Positions 49,820 to 60,234 are shown, counted from the first letter of the stretch. The stretch: DNA of 64,000 nucleotides from Pseudoxanthomonas sp. J35 (GCF_000513995.1 NZ_AZVB01000003.1:62001-126000); one strand, 5' to 3'. The notes: a model not told the origin generated them from the sequence alone. Program-made: numbers and translations.

Positions 49820-50585
49820 GGCCCAGGCCCACGCGCAGGCGCCGGCCTTCGCCGGCCGGCAGGAACGCGCTGCCGTCTCCACGGGCCAGCGCCTCGAACA
49901 GGGCCAGCGCCGGGGCCATGGCGTTGCCGGGGGCGACGCGTTCCGGCGCAGCAGGCGCTTCGCCGTCTTCCAGTTGCAGGGTGAGCGTGCGTGCGCCGGC
50001 TGCGGCCGGCGCCAGCACCAGGGCCACGCCGAGCAGGCCTTCGCTGTGGGCCAATTCGCGCAGCAGGCCAGGCGAGGCGCCGTCGTAGCCGGCCAGCAGC
50101 ACCGCCGGCGCGCCGCCATGCAGCTGCGCCACGGCCTCGAGCAGGCCCATGGCGAAACCGGCACGGCCGGCGCTGAGCGCGGTGGCCGGTTCCATCGCGC
50201 CGCTGGCGATGGTCCAGTAGCCGGCGGCGGCGTTGTGCACCGAATTGTGGAAGCGGGTCGGCGACAGCTCGCGCGGGGCGCGGGCCAGGGTCTGGCACAG
50301 GTGTTCGGTGATCGCCAGGTCGCCGTAGGTGGACACGAACACCGACGGCAGGCCGGACGGTTCGCGGCCGGCATCCAGGCACGCCGCCTGCGCCGCTTCC
50401 AGCGCCACCAGCACCGTGTCCGGCGCGCGGCGACGCTCGTTCGGCGGCAGCAACGCCGGTGCCGGGCGGGTGGCGCTGGCGGCCGCTTCGCCGGCGACGA
50501 GCGCGCGGTAACTGGCCCACGACGGCGCCTGCGGCGCCCACAGGCCGATGCCTTCGATGGTGGCGGTCAGCGTGGTCGCGTTCAT
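49812..50585 (-). CDS. Beta-ketoacyl synthase chain-length factor
   Basis: 257 residues, only the N-terminal half of a thiolase-fold KS plus a short tail. The region FHNSVHNAAAGYWTIASGAM stands where an active KS has its nucleophile Cys, and no Cys is present, so it is a non-catalytic partner as in type II polyketide KS/CLF pairs. It sets chain length with the KS encoded just upstream (ATGA overlap). This reduced form is typical of aryl polyene clusters. Confidence 0.88.
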   Translation of the reverse strand: MNATTLTATIEGIGLWAPQAPSWASYRALVAGEAAASATRPAPALLPPNERRRAPDTVLVALEAAQAACLDAGREPSGLPSVFVSTYGDLAITEHLCQTLARAPRELSPTRFHNSVHNAAAGYWTIASGAMEPATALSAGRAGFAMGLLEAVAQLHGGAPAVLLAGYDGASPGLLRELAHSEGLLGVALVLAPAAAGARTLTLQLEDGEAPAAPERVAPGNAMAPALALFEALARGDGSAFLPAGEGRRLRVGLGHG

Positions 50586-51796
50586 TCGCGGGCGAATACC
50601 AGGGAGCAGTTGTTGCCGCCGAAGCCGAAGGCGTTGTTCATCGCCAGCGTGACCGGCCGCCATTCGGTAGTGAAGCGGATCTGCGGACCGCAGGCCGGAT
50701 CCGCCTCGCTGCTGTTGAGCGTGCCCGGCAGCAGGCCCTCTTCCAGCGCCAGCAGCGCGAACACCGATTCGACGATGCCGGCGGCGCCGAGGGTGTGCCC
50801 GGTCCAGCCCTTGGTCGAACTCGCGTGCAGGCTGGCAGGGAACAGTCCGGCCACGGCCGCGGCTTCGACGCTGTCGTTGGCCGGCGTGGCGGTGCCGTGC
50901 AGGTTGAGGTAGCCGATCGCCGAAGGCTCCAGGCCGGCGCGGGCCAGCGCCTCGCGCATCGCGCGCAGCGCGCCCAGGCCCTGCGGATGCGGCGCGGACA
51001 TGTGGTGGGCGTCGCTGGACTCGCCGTAGCCGCGCAGCCAGCCGCGCACCGGCGTGGCCGGTTCGCGCTCGAGCAGGGCGAAGCCGCCGGCCTCGCCCAG
51101 CGACAGGCCGTCGCGACGCCCGTCGAACGGGCGGCAGGGATCGGCCGAGACCAGCTGCAGCGCGTTGAACCCGTACAGCACGCTGCCGCACAGGGTGTCG
51201 ACGCCACCGACGATGGCCGCGTCGGCGATGCCGGCGTGCAGCATCCGCGCCGCCAGCGCGAACACCTTGGCGCTGGACGAGCAGGCGGTGGCCACGGTCA
51301 GGCACGGCCCGCGCGCGCCGCTGGCCAGGGCGACGAAATCGCCCAGCGCATGCGGGGTGTGCACCTGCAGCCGGGCCAGCGCTTCCGGCAGCCGCCCGTC
51401 CTGCTGGCGGGCGTAGGCGGTCTCGGTCTCGCCGATGCTGGAGGTCGAGGTGCCGACGATCACCGCCACCCGGGTCGCGCCGTGCCGCGCCACCGCGGCC
51501 GCGGCCGCCGCGGCGAAGCCGTCCTGCTGCAGCGCCCGCCAGGCCAGACGGTGGTTGCGTGATTCCCAGTCCGCGAAGCGCGTCGGCAGCGGCGCATCCT
51601 CGAGGCCGTCCACGCGTCCGATCCAGCAGGCGAGCGAGGCCTCGCCGTAGTCGCCGAAGTCGTTGCGGCGCAGGCCGCTGCGCCCGGAGGCCAGGGCCTC
51701 GCGCTGCGCCTCCAGTCCGGCGCCGAGCGCGGTGGTAGCGGTGTAGGCGGTGATCGCGAGCGGGGCGATCCGGGGCGGGGACGTGGCGGGCTGCAA
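50582..51796 (-). CDS. Beta-ketoacyl-ACP synthase (KS) of the pigment cluster
   Basis: About 404 residues. Catalytic triad: Cys172 in LTVATACSSSAKVF, His300 in LNLHGTATPAND and His334 in KGWTGHTLGAAG. This FabF-like enzyme condenses malonyl-ACP with the aryl starter and growing polyene. The start is uncertain. I use TTG at 51796 (MQPATSPPRIAPLAITAYTA) because no ATG or GTG lies near the family N-terminus; the frame is open far upstream but encodes nothing sensible. First gene of the KS - chain-length factor - glycosyltransferase unit. Confidence 0.9.
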   Translation of the reverse strand: MQPATSPPRIAPLAITAYTATTALGAGLEAQREALASGRSGLRRNDFGDYGEASLACWIGRVDGLEDAPLPTRFADWESRNHRLAWRALQQDGFAAAAAAAVARHGATRVAVIVGTSTSSIGETETAYARQQDGRLPEALARLQVHTPHALGDFVALASGARGPCLTVATACSSSAKVFALAARMLHAGIADAAIVGGVDTLCGSVLYGFNALQLVSADPCRPFDGRRDGLSLGEAGGFALLEREPATPVRGWLRGYGESSDAHHMSAPHPQGLGALRAMREALARAGLEPSAIGYLNLHGTATPANDSVEAAAVAGLFPASLHASSTKGWTGHTLGAAGIVESVFALLALEEGLLPGTLNSSEADPACGPQIRFTTEWRPVTLAMNNAFGFGGNNCSLVFARE

Positions 51797-51970
51797 GCAG
51801 GGCTGGCGTCGGGCGGTTGGCTGGCGAGTATAGCCAGCGGCCGGGCGGGGCCGCGTCTGCGCAAAGATGAATCGATTCGGCGCTGATTTGCCGGCGTTCC
51901 CGCGCTTTCGCCCCTGCGCCATTTCCTCCACAATCCCCGCATTCCCCCGTGCAGGGCGCGGCACGCGCGC
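51797..51970. promoter_or_regulatory. Divergent gap between the KS and ycgL genes
   Basis: 174 bases that must contain the promoters of the leftward KS unit and the rightward ycgL-ankyrin unit. It contains one AT-richer patch (GCAAAGATGAATCGATTC, near 51861). No convincing -35/-10 pair or operator is seen. Confidence 0.4.
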
Positions 51971-52249
51971 ATGCAAGCCTACGTATACAAGAGCCTCCGC
52001 AGAGCCGACACCTACGTGTTCCTCGCTGCCCGCGACGATTTCGCGCGGCTGCCCGAACCGGTGCGCGCGCGGTTGGGCGAGCTGTCCTTCGTCCTGGAAG
52101 TGGCGCTGACCCCCGACCGGCGCCTGGCCCAGTCCGACCCCGCCGTGGTCCGCGCCAACCTGGCCGCGCACGGTTTCCACCTGCAGCTGCCGCCGGTCGA
52201 GGCCGCCCGCGCGGCCGCCGCGCAGGACCCGGAGCCATCCGATGGATAG
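51971..52249 (+). CDS. ycgL: YcgL domain protein
   Basis: 92 residues from [20 protein letters not shown], followed by [20 protein letters not shown] and [12 protein letters not shown]. These are the conserved blocks of the YcgL (DUF709) family, a small alpha/beta protein of unknown function found in gammaproteobacteria. Its last 8 bases overlap the start of the ankyrin gene (ATGGATAG), so the two are translated together. Confidence 0.9.
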   Translation: MQAYVYKSLRRADTYVFLAARDDFARLPEPVRARLGELSFVLEVALTPDRRLAQSDPAVVRANLAAHGFHLQLPPVEAARAAAAQDPEPSDG

Positions 52250-55200
52250 GCCCGCCGCCCGCGTGCCCCGCGCCGCGACGCTGGCGCTGGCCGCCGGCGT
52301 GGTGCTGGTCCTGCTGGGCGGCCTGGGCGGTGCGGTCGCCGCGGTCGCCGCGATCCTGGCCCAGCCGGCGCTGGCCCTCGGCGTGTCGTGGTGGCGCGGG
52401 ACCCGCGGCGCCGCGCACCCGGCCGTGCTGGTCGGCGACGTACTGCCGCTGCTGGGCCTGTGGGCCGGCACCGCGGTACTGGCCGGCCTGCTGGTGGCCT
52501 GGCCGCTGGCGGCGCTGCGCGAAAGCGGCAGCCTGGGCGCGGCGCTCGGCCTGAGTGTGATGGCCAGCGCGGTGCTGCTGGGCCTGTGGCGCACCTGGCC
52601 GGTCTGGCATGCGCTGGAGCGCAGCGGCGGCCGCCTGCCCGGGCTGTGGCGGCGCCTGCCGCTGCAGGACGCCGGCAGCTGGGGCGGCCTGGGCGTGGCG
52701 GCGATGCTGGCGCTGGTGCTGGCCGCGATCCTGCTGCTGGCCTGGCCGGAACTGCTGCCCGAGGCCTGGCGCTGGCCGCTGGCCGGCGCGTGCGCGCTGC
52801 TGTTCCCCGCCCTGCACGTGCTGGTGCAGCGGGCGCCGGCACCGGTCGAGGTGGCCACGCCGCTGGATTTCCTTGCCACCGCCGCGGCCCCGGCCGCACC
52901 CGAACCGCTGCCAGTCACCGGCGACCTGGTGGCCGAGCTCTATGCCGCCGCCCGCGGCGGCCGCGTCGAGCGCGCCCTGCAGCTGCTGGACGCCGGCGCC
53001 GATCCGCATGCCCCGCCGCCGCCGGGCGAACGCGACCGCCGCAGCCTGGCGGCGCTGGCCGCGGTGCTGCCGGACCTGACCCTGCTGCGCGCGCTGATCG
53101 CCCGCGGCGTCGACCTCAACGCCTGCGAAGGCGGCATGACCCCGCTGCTGGCCGCGACCCGCGACAGCTGGCACGGCCGGCCCGAGGCGGTGATGACCCT
53201 GCTGGCCAATGGCGCCGACCCGCGCGCCACCGACGCCGACGGCAACACCCCGCTGCACCACGCCGCGCGCAGCACCGACCCGGGCGTGGCCGCGCTGCTG
53301 CGCGATGCCGGCGCCGAGATCGATGCGCTCAACCACGAAGGCCATTCGCCGCTGGGCGTGGCCTGCGCCGCCGGCAACTGGCGCCTGGCCAAGTTCCTGC
53401 TCGAGCGCGGCGCCCTGGCCGAGCCGCCAGGCGGGCAGCCGGCGCTGCTGGCCGCCGCCGCAGCTGACGAGGACGACCCGGCCGGCGTGCAGCTGCTGCT
53501 GCGCTTCAAGGCCAGGGTCGGCACGCCCGGCCGTGACGGCCGCACCGCCCTGCACGAGGCGGCCCTGGCCGGCCATGCCGACATCGTCGCCACCCTGCTG
53601 GCCGCCGGCGCCGACGCGCAGGCGCGCGACCATGTCGGCCGCACGCCGTGGCTGGAGGCGGCGCGCGCGCTGCGCGGCCCGGTGCTGGAACAGCTGCTGG
53701 CGCACAAGGTCGACGTGAATGTGGTCGACACCGAGGGCCGCAACGCCCTGGTCCTGGCCGCCGGCGCGGAACAGGCTTCGCTGCCCCTGGTCCGGCGCCT
53801 GCTGGAGCTGGGCGTGGATCCGGACCGCGCCGACTACGCCGGGCGCCGCGCGGTCGACGTCGCCGCCGAATGCGGCCGCTGGGCGATCGTCTCGGCGCTG
53901 GATCCGTCCTATCCGCTGCCGGCCGCGGTGGCCGACGCCGCCGGCGACAGCCCGGTCGCCGACGAGCGCCCGCCGCTGGCCCTGCTGCACGAAGGCCTGC
54001 AGGCCGGGCGCATGGACGGGCTCGATGCGCTGGCGCGGCTGTGCGATCCGGCCGAGCTGGCCCGCCTGCTCCACGATCCGCTGCTGCGCCTGCAGCCGTC
54101 CGCGGTGGAATGGCTGCTGGCCCATGGCGCCGATCCGGAAACGATGGTCGCCGGCGAGACCGCGCTGAGCGCGCTGCTCGATCAGGGTGGCGACGCCGCC
54201 GCCTCGCTGCAGGTGCTGCTCGCCCATGGCGCCTCGCCCGCCGGGGCCGGCGGCCTGGCCCGCTTCCTCGCCGCCTGCGTGCAGCGCGACCAGGCCGGGC
54301 GCGGCAACGAGCAGCTGGCGCTGGAACTGTTCCTGCACGGCGCCGATCCGTTCGCGGCGTCGCCGGCGGGCGATCCGCCGCTGTCGCTGGCGGTGCGGCT
54401 GGGCTGGCTGTGCCTGCTCGATGCGCTGCTGGACGCCGGCGTGGACCGCGAGGCCCGCGACGGCCACGGCATGACCGCGCTGCACCTGGCCGCGGCGCTG
54501 GGCCGCGAATCGGCGCTCAAGCGCCTGGTCGCGCAGGGCGCTTCGCCCGACGCGCGCGCCGCCGACGGCCAGACCCCGCTGGGCGTGGCCCTGGCCAGCG
54601 GCCGCCGCGACCTGGCCGACTGGCTCGACTGGCGCGGCTGGCCGCTGCCGAAGCGCCCGCTGCGCGCCGCAGACGTGGTCGCCGCGGCGATGGCCGGCGA
54701 CGCCGACGCGGTGCGCCGCCTGCTCGAACTCGGCTTCCCGGTCGACGCGGTCGATTCGCAGGGCTGCACCGGCCTGTTGCGCGCCGCCGGCGGCGGCCAC
54801 GCGGCGGCGGTGGACCTGCTGCTGGCCCGCGGCGCCAATCCGCAGCACGCGGCCAACAGCGGCGCGACCCCGCTGTCGGCGGCGGTGAGCATGCGCCAGA
54901 CCGCGATCGTCAACGCGCTGCTGGACGCCGGCGCCGACCTCGAACACCGCCTGCCCGGCGGCGTCACCGTGCTGATGCTGGCCTCGGCGCTGGGCCTGCC
55001 GGACATCGCCGCGCGCCTGCTCACCGCCGGCGCGGACATCGACGCCGGCGACGGCCAGGGCCTGGCGCCGCTGCATTGCGCCGCGCTGTACGGCTTCACC
55101 GGCCGCGACCGCGCGCGCCTGCTGGCGCTGTTCGACACCCTGCTGCTGGCCGGCGCCGAGCCGGACATGCCGGCCGCCGGCGGCGTCACCCCGCTGCTGC

Positions 55201-55529
55201 TGCTGCTGGGTGCGCGCGCCGAGCCGGGCAGCGCCTGCGACGAGGGCGTGGTCCTGGCCGGCCTGGAACGGCTGCTGGAAGAGGGCGTGTCGCTGGAGTC
55301 GCAGGATCCGCGCGGCTTCGGTCCGTTGCACCTGGCTGCGCTGCACGGCCTGCGCGGCGTGGTCCAGCGCCTGCTGCGCGCCGGCGCCGACCCGGACCTG
55401 CGCGACACGCTCAACCGCAGCCCGCGCGAGATCGCGGTGATGCGCGGCTTCGTCGACGTGGCCGGCGAGTTCGCCCCGGCGCAGACCGGGGTATCGATGG
55501 CGCGCTTCCTGCGCGAACCGCGCGGCTGA
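52242..55529 (+). CDS. Large membrane-anchored ankyrin-repeat protein
   Basis: 1095 residues. The N-terminal 195 residues hold about five membrane segments (roughly 12-47, 63-90, 98-117, 150-172 and 178-196). After a Pro/Ala-rich linker, ankyrin repeats run from about 225 to the end. Clear units include [60 protein letters not shown] and [21 protein letters not shown] count at least 16, some degenerate (for example around 550-640). The repeats should face the cytoplasm or periplasm as a protein-binding scaffold. Partner unknown. Translationally coupled to ycgL. Confidence 0.9.
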   Translation: MDRPAARVPRAATLALAAGVVLVLLGGLGGAVAAVAAILAQPALALGVSWWRGTRGAAHPAVLVGDVLPLLGLWAGTAVLAGLLVAWPLAALRESGSLGAALGLSVMASAVLLGLWRTWPVWHALERSGGRLPGLWRRLPLQDAGSWGGLGVAAMLALVLAAILLLAWPELLPEAWRWPLAGACALLFPALHVLVQRAPAPVEVATPLDFLATAAAPAAPEPLPVTGDLVAELYAAARGGRVERALQLLDAGADPHAPPPPGERDRRSLAALAAVLPDLTLLRALIARGVDLNACEGGMTPLLAATRDSWHGRPEAVMTLLANGADPRATDADGNTPLHHAARSTDPGVAALLRDAGAEIDALNHEGHSPLGVACAAGNWRLAKFLLERGALAEPPGGQPALLAAAAADEDDPAGVQLLLRFKARVGTPGRDGRTALHEAALAGHADIVATLLAAGADAQARDHVGRTPWLEAARALRGPVLEQLLAHKVDVNVVDTEGRNALVLAAGAEQASLPLVRRLLELGVDPDRADYAGRRAVDVAAECGRWAIVSALDPSYPLPAAVADAAGDSPVADERPPLALLHEGLQAGRMDGLDALARLCDPAELARLLHDPLLRLQPSAVEWLLAHGADPETMVAGETALSALLDQGGDAAASLQVLLAHGASPAGAGGLARFLAACVQRDQAGRGNEQLALELFLHGADPFAASPAGDPPLSLAVRLGWLCLLDALLDAGVDREARDGHGMTALHLAAALGRESALKRLVAQGASPDARAADGQTPLGVALASGRRDLADWLDWRGWPLPKRPLRAADVVAAAMAGDADAVRRLLELGFPVDAVDSQGCTGLLRAAGGGHAAAVDLLLARGANPQHAANSGATPLSAAVSMRQTAIVNALLDAGADLEHRLPGGVTVLMLASALGLPDIAARLLTAGADIDAGDGQGLAPLHCAALYGFTGRDRARLLALFDTLLLAGAEPDMPAAGGVTPLLLLLGARAEPGSACDEGVVLAGLERLLEEGVSLESQDPRGFGPLHLAALHGLRGVVQRLLRAGADPDLRDTLNRSPREIAVMRGFVDVAGEFAPAQTGVSMARFLREPRG

Positions 55530-55563
55530 CCGCCCGACCGCGGCCGGCGCGGCACCGCCGCGC

Positions 55564-55924
55564 TCAGCGTTCCGGGTTCGGCGGCGGCCCGGCTGCGTCG
55601 TCCGCGGCGGCGGAATCCCGGTCCTTGCCGGCCGCGTCGGCGGCGAAGGGAGAGGAGGGTGGGTGTTCCGCTCTCAAGCGAATCGAGATAGGCGCGGACT
55701 TGGGCGAGGGCCAGCCACTTCCGGCGGTTCGCTTCGTCAAGGTCGCGGGTATGCAGGGCGCGTCGGATGTGCGTGTTCCCGACCCTGCCGCGTAGCGCGG
55801 CAGGTACCTTGATACGGATGTACCAAGACTGGCCCAGCTGCTGTAGGTAATGTCTCTTGCCCAATCCCCTGTCCTCGCGGTCAAGGGGTCCTTGAGCTGT
55901 CTGGTGGTCAAGGTTGGTGGTCAA
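55564..55924 (-). pseudogene. Truncated, frameshifted tyrosine-integrase N-terminus (DUF6538)
   Basis: Minus-strand reading from 55924 gives KRHYLQQLGQSWYIRIKVPA + ALRGRVGNTHIRRALHTRDL + DEANRRKWLALAQVRAYLDS. This is the SAM-like N-terminal domain (DUF6538) of phage/island site-specific integrases. After about 80 residues the frame continues into the antisense of the ankyrin gene. A second frame carries AEHPPSSPFAADAAGKDRDS and stops at 55564, suggesting a frameshift. The catalytic R-H-R-Y domain is absent. Three GGTGGTCA direct repeats lie at its start (about 55899-55936). Nothing else mobile is left. This fills most of the 494-base gap between the ankyrin gene and rho. Confidence 0.75.
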
Positions 55925-55973
55925 ACCCGGTGGTCAGACCGCCAATCCCGGCTCATCACTATCCCGATACGAA

Positions 55974-56001
55974 CAGGGCCTCCGGTTGTCCGAAGGCCCT
56001 G
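55974..56001 (-). terminator. Hairpin after rho
   Basis: CAGGGCCT / AGGCCCTG 8-bp stem with a 12-base loop, 22 bases past the rho stop on the minus strand, followed by TTCGT. Probable terminator or 3'-end hairpin of the rho transcript. Confidence 0.6.
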
Positions 56002-56023
56002 CTTTCAAGCTATTTCCGATGGA

Positions 56024-57736
56024 TTACCGCTTCATCGAGCTGAAGAACTCGTCGTTGGACTTGGTGTTCTTCATCTTGTCCAGCAGGAACTCCATCGCGC
56101 CGATCTCGTCCATCGGGTGCAGGAGCTTGCGCAGGATCCAGATCTTCTGCAGCAGTTCCGGCTCGATCAGCAGGTCCTCGCGGCGGGTGCCGGAGCGGTT
56201 GATGTCGATGGCCGGGAACACGCGCTTCTCGGCGATGCGGCGGCTCAGGTGCACCTCGGAGTTGCCGGTGCCCTTGAACTCCTCGTAGATCACCTCGTCC
56301 ATCTTGCTGCCGGTGTCGATCAGCGCAGTCGCAATGATGGTGAGCGAGCCGCCTTCCTCGACGTTGCGCGCCGCGCCGAAGAAACGCTTCGGGCGGTGCA
56401 GGGCGTTGGCGTCGACGCCGCCGGTCAGGACCTTGCCCGAGGACGGCACCACGTTGTTGTAGGCGCGCGCCAGGCGGGTGATCGAGTCGAGCAGGATCAC
56501 CACGTCCTTCTTGTGCTCGACCAGGCGCTTGGCCCGCTCGATCACCATCTCGGCGACCTGCACGTGGCGCGCGGCCGGCTCGTCGAAGGTCGAGGAGATG
56601 ACCTCGCCGCGCACGGTGCGCTGCATCTCGGTCACTTCCTCCGGACGCTCGTCGATCAGCAGCACGATCAGGTGCACGTCCGGGTGGTTGGTCGTGATCG
56701 CGGTGGCGATCTGCTGCATCATCATCGTCTTGCCGGCCTTCGGCTGGGAGACGATCAGCGAGCGCTGGCCCTTGCCCTGCGGGGCCATCAGGTCGAGGAT
56801 GCGGCCGGTGATGTCCTCGGTCGAACCGTCGCCGCGCTCCAGGCGGAAGCGCTTGCGCGGGAACAGCGGGGTCAGGTTCTCGAACAGGACCTTGTTCTTC
56901 GACGCTTCCAGCGGCTCGCCGTTGATGGTGTCGACCACGGCCAGGGCGAAGTAGCGCTCGCCGTCCTTCGGCCAGCGGATGCGGCCGGACAGGTGGTCGC
57001 CGGTGCGCAGGTTGAAGCGGCGGATCTGGCTGGGCGAGATGTAGGTGTCGTCCGGGCCGGCCAGGTAGCTGGCCTCGGCCGCGCGCAGGAAGCCGAAGCC
57101 GTCCGGCAGGATCTCCAGCACGCCGTCGGCCTGCACGCCCTCGCCGTGGCGGGTCAGCACCTTCAGCAGGGCGAAGATCACGTCCTGCTTGCGGGCGCGG
57201 GCCACGCCTTCGTGGATGTTCAGCTGCTCGGCGATCTCCAGCAGCTTGTGCGCGGGCATGCGCTTGAGGTCGCCCAGCGAGTACTGCGGGAAGCCTTCCG
57301 GCACGCTCGGATGCGGCCGCGGCGGCTGCTGCATCTGGTTGTTGCCGTTGTCGTCCTGCATGCCGCCGTCGTCGCGGAAGCGTTCGCGCTGGCGGTCGCG
57401 GCGGTTGCGGAAGCGGTCGCGGCGGTTGCGGCCGCCGCCCTCGCGCGGGTCGCGGTCGCCACCTTCGCCACCGCCCTGCGGCTGGCCGCCGGCACTGGCG
57501 CCAGGCTGCTGCGGGGCGGCGCCTTCGGCGGCCGGGGCGTTGTTGCTGGAAGCGTTGTCGCCGCCGGACTGGACCGGGGCGGGGGCCTGTGCGGGAGGCG
57601 CGGGCGGAGCAGCGGGCGCGGCCGGGGCGGCCGCTTCGCCGCCGGTGTCGGCGGTCTTGCTCACGCGCTTGCGCGCACGCTTCTCGGCGGGTGCGTCTTC
57701 GCTCCCGGGCGCTTCAGGCAGGGTGTTCTCGGACAA
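56024..57736 (-). CDS. rho: Transcription termination factor Rho with disordered N-terminal extension
   Basis: Hexameric RNA helicase that ends transcription. 570 residues versus 419 in E. coli; the excess is residues 1-150, first Ala/Pro-rich ([20 protein letters not shown]), then Gly/Arg/Asn-rich ([20 protein letters not shown]). The Rho-N fold follows ([20 protein letters not shown]), the primary RNA site [13 protein letters not shown], Walker [12 protein letters not shown] at 330-340, Q-loop and R-loop ([16 protein letters not shown]), and Walker [17 protein letters not shown]. The start is TTG with a GAGGA ribosome-binding site about 12 bases upstream. It is downstream of trxA on the same strand, the order also seen in E. 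coli. Confidence 0.96.
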   Translation of the reverse strand: MSENTLPEAPGSEDAPAEKRARKRVSKTADTGGEAAAPAAPAAPPAPPAQAPAPVQSGGDNASSNNAPAAEGAAPQQPGASAGGQPQGGGEGGDRDPREGGGRNRRDRFRNRRDRQRERFRDDGGMQDDNGNNQMQQPPRPHPSVPEGFPQYSLGDLKRMPAHKLLEIAEQLNIHEGVARARKQDVIFALLKVLTRHGEGVQADGVLEILPDGFGFLRAAEASYLAGPDDTYISPSQIRRFNLRTGDHLSGRIRWPKDGERYFALAVVDTINGEPLEASKNKVLFENLTPLFPRKRFRLERGDGSTEDITGRILDLMAPQGKGQRSLIVSQPKAGKTMMMQQIATAITTNHPDVHLIVLLIDERPEEVTEMQRTVRGEVISSTFDEPAARHVQVAEMVIERAKRLVEHKKDVVILLDSITRLARAYNNVVPSSGKVLTGGVDANALHRPKRFFGAARNVEEGGSLTIIATALIDTGSKMDEVIYEEFKGTGNSEVHLSRRIAEKRVFPAIDINRSGTRREDLLIEPELLQKIWILRKLLHPMDEIGAMEFLLDKMKNTKSNDEFFSSMKR

Positions 57737-57918
57737 GATTGCGATTCCTCGCTGGTAGGTGCGAGCGCCCGGTGCGGGCGTTTGGGATCCTGGTGGGATG
57801 GGCCCGGCGGAGTGGTCCGCGGACAGGACGCGGCCACGGATCTGCGGCCGGCTGCACTGACACTAACACCGCCTCCGGCTGGCCGGCAAGCGGGCCACGC
57901 AAGCGGTTCAGGCGCTGT

Positions 57919-57943
57919 CGGGACGGCCTCCCCGGCCGTCCCG
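57919..57943 (-). terminator. Perfect hairpin after trxA
   Basis: CGGGACGGCC / GGCCGTCCCG 10-bp perfect stem with a 5-base loop, 14 bases past the trxA stop. It lacks a T-run. It may attenuate read-through from trxA into rho, whose start is about 180 bases farther on. Confidence 0.6.
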
Positions 57944-57956
57944 CAGGGCTTATTCC

Positions 57957-58295
57957 TCAGGCGGCGGCGCCGAGGGTACGGTCGATCATCTGGGTCAGCT
58001 GGCCCTTGCCGACGGCACCGACCTGGGTGGCCTGGATCTGGCCGTCCTTGAACAGCAGCAGCATCGGGATCGAGCGCACATGGTAGCGGATCGCGGTCGC
58101 GCGGTTCTGGTCGATATTGACCTTGGCCACCTTCACCCGGCCTTCATAGGCCTCGGCCAGCTCGTCCACGATGGGCGAGATCATCTTGCAGGGGCCGCAC
58201 CATTCGGCCCAGAAATCGACGAGAACCGGTTCCTGGGACTGCAGCACGGCGCTGTCGAAATCGGCATCGCCGACGTGCATCACCTTGTCGTTCAC
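57957..58295 (-). CDS. trxA: Thioredoxin 1
   Basis: 112 residues from a GTG start ([20 protein letters not shown]); ATG at 58280 would cut the first strand. Active site [16 protein letters not shown] with the CGPC pair, and cis-Pro in [12 protein letters not shown]. General protein disulfide reductase and electron donor to ribonucleotide reductase. It sits between divergent rhlB (209 bases between starts) and rho, the same rhlB/trxA-rho arrangement as in E. coli. Confidence 0.95.
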   Translation of the reverse strand: MNDKVMHVGDADFDSAVLQSQEPVLVDFWAEWCGPCKMISPIVDELAEAYEGRVKVAKVNIDQNRATAIRYHVRSIPMLLLFKDGQIQATQVGAVGKGQLTQMIDRTLGAAA

Positions 58296-58503
58296 TTTGT
58301 ATCTCCGTGATTGCCGGCGCCGGCGGAAACGGGGCCGGCGGCGCCTTTGGGGTAAACTGGGGCGTTTCGCGGAGAAGTCAAGGGGGCTACCGTCCCCCCG
58401 ACGGCCGCGCGATCCGACGACGGCCCGCAGTGTGCGGCGCGCCGGAAACCGATGCAAGCCGCCCACCGCCACACGCTGCGACGGGCCTCATGAAGACTGG
58501 ATG

Positions 58504-60234
58504 ATGAGCGACAAACCGCTGACCGATGTAGCTTTTTCCTCGTTCGACCTGCACCCGGCGCTGCTCGCCGGCCTGGAGGCGGCGGGCTTCACCCGCTGCA
58601 CCCCGATCCAGGCCATGACCCTGCCGGTGGCGCTTGCCGGGCGCGATGTCGCCGGCCAGGCCCAGACCGGCACCGGCAAGACCCTGGCCTTCCTGGTGGC
58701 GGTGATCAACCGCCTGCTGACCCGCCCGGCCCTGGCCGACCGCAAGGTCGAGGACCCGCGCGCGCTGATCCTGGCCCCGACCCGCGAACTGGCCATCCAG
58801 ATCCACAAGGACGCGATGAAGTTCGCCTCCGACCTGGGCCTGAAGTTCGCCCTGGTCTACGGCGGCGTGGACTACGACAAGCAGCGCGAGCTGCTGCAGA
58901 AGGGGGCCGACGTGATCATCGCCACCCCCGGTCGCCTGATCGACTACGTCAAGCAGCACAAGGTCGTGTCCCTGCACGCCTGCGAGGTCTGCGTGCTGGA
59001 CGAGGCCGACCGCATGTTCGACCTGGGCTTCATCAAGGACATCCGCTTCCTGCTGCGGCGCATGCCGGAGCGCACCACCCGCCAGACCCTGCTGTTCTCG
59101 GCCACCCTCAGCCACCGCGTGCTGGAGCTGGCCTACGAGCACATGAACGAGCCGGAGAAGCTGGTGGTGGAGGCCGAGACGGTCACCGCCGCGCGCGTGC
59201 GCCAGAAGCTGTACTACCCGGCCGACGAGGAGAAGCTGCCGCTGCTGCTGGGCCTGCTGTCGCGCAGCGAAGGCGCGCGCACGATGATCTTCGTCAACAC
59301 CAAGGCCTTCGTGGAGCGGGTGGCGCGGGCGCTGGAGAAGGCCGGCTACCGCGTCGGCGTGCTGTCCGGCGACGTGCCGCAGAAGAAGCGCGAGTCGCTG
59401 CTGAAGAAGTTCCAGGCCGGCCAGCTGGAGATCCTGGTGGCCACCGACGTGGCCGCCCGCGGCCTGCACATCGACGGCGTGAAGTACGTCTACAACTACG
59501 ACCTGCCGTTCGACGCGGAGGACTACGTCCACCGCATCGGCCGTACCGCCCGCCTCGGCGAGGAGGGCGACGCGATCAGCTTCGCCTGCGAGCGCTATGC
59601 GATGTCGCTGCCGGACATCGAGGCCTACATCGAGCAGAAGATCCCGTCCGAGCCGGTCACCGCGGAGCTGCTGACCGCGCTGCCGCGCCCGGAGCGTCCG
59701 AAGCCGGAAGTGGCCGGGGGCGAGGAAGACGACGGCGAGAGCATCGGCCAGATCTTCCGCGAGGCGCGCGAGCAGCGTGCCGCCGAGGAGGAGCGTCGTG
59801 GTGGCGGCCGTTCGCGCGGCGGCCGCAGGGGTGGCCGCAGTGGCAGCGGCGAACGTCGCGAGGGCGAGCGCCGTCCGCGCCGCAAGCCGCAGGGCGAGGG
59901 CGCGACCGTCGCCGGTGGCGAGGCCCAGGCGGCCGCGCCGGAACGCGCGCCGCGTCCGCAGCCGCCGGCTGCCGAGGCCGGTGCTGTTCCGGCGGTGGGC
60001 GAGGGCGAGCGCGCGCCGCGCAAGCGCCGGCGTCGTCGTCGCGGCAAGCCGGTGGACGGCACAGTGCCGGCCGGCGACCAGTCCAATCCGTCCGCGGTGC
60101 CGGCGATCCGCCAGTCGGCGCCGTCGGTGCGCGGCCAGGCGTCGGCCCAGGCGCCCGCCCCGGCCAAGGACACAAAGCGCGAGTCGCTGCTGGGCCGCAT
60201 CGGCCGCAAGCTGCGTTCGCTGGTCGGCGGCTGA
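58504..60234 (+). CDS. rhlB: DEAD-box RNA helicase RhlB with long Arg-rich tail
   Basis: 576 residues (an ATG directly before would add one). Helicase motifs in order: Q-motif [29 protein letters not shown] at about 54-61, Ia [41 protein letters not shown] and [12 protein letters not shown]. RhlB unwinds RNA for the degradosome with RNase E. The core ends near residue 405. The remaining 170 residues are low-complexity, RGG-like then Lys/Arg-rich ([33 protein letters not shown]), far longer than in E. coli RhlB (421 in all). The long frame starting at 58171 was rejected. Confidence 0.94.
   Translation: MSDKPLTDVAFSSFDLHPALLAGLEAAGFTRCTPIQAMTLPVALAGRDVAGQAQTGTGKTLAFLVAVINRLLTRPALADRKVEDPRALILAPTRELAIQIHKDAMKFASDLGLKFALVYGGVDYDKQRELLQKGADVIIATPGRLIDYVKQHKVVSLHACEVCVLDEADRMFDLGFIKDIRFLLRRMPERTTRQTLLFSATLSHRVLELAYEHMNEPEKLVVEAETVTAARVRQKLYYPADEEKLPLLLGLLSRSEGARTMIFVNTKAFVERVARALEKAGYRVGVLSGDVPQKKRESLLKKFQAGQLEILVATDVAARGLHIDGVKYVYNYDLPFDAEDYVHRIGRTARLGEEGDAISFACERYAMSLPDIEAYIEQKIPSEPVTAELLTALPRPERPKPEVAGGEEDDGESIGQIFREAREQRAAEEERRGGGRSRGGRRGGRSGSGERREGERRPRRKPQGEGATVAGGEAQAAAPERAPRPQPPAAEAGAVPAVGEGERAPRKRRRRRRGKPVDGTVPAGDQSNPSAVPAIRQSAPSVRGQASAQAPAPAKDTKRESLLGRIGRKLRSLVGG

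Noticed and set aside
49812-55346. 1844-codon open frame on the minus strand through the KS genes and antisense to the ankyrin gene
   Set aside because: Only its last part (the chain-length-factor gene, 49812-50585) makes sense. The rest is low-complexity Arg/Gln/Ala text antisense to a clear ankyrin protein, a GC-rich codon artefact.
57737-57956. Hidden small gene between trxA and rho
   Set aside because: Only short low-quality frames; the stretch contains the trxA hairpin and the rho leader.
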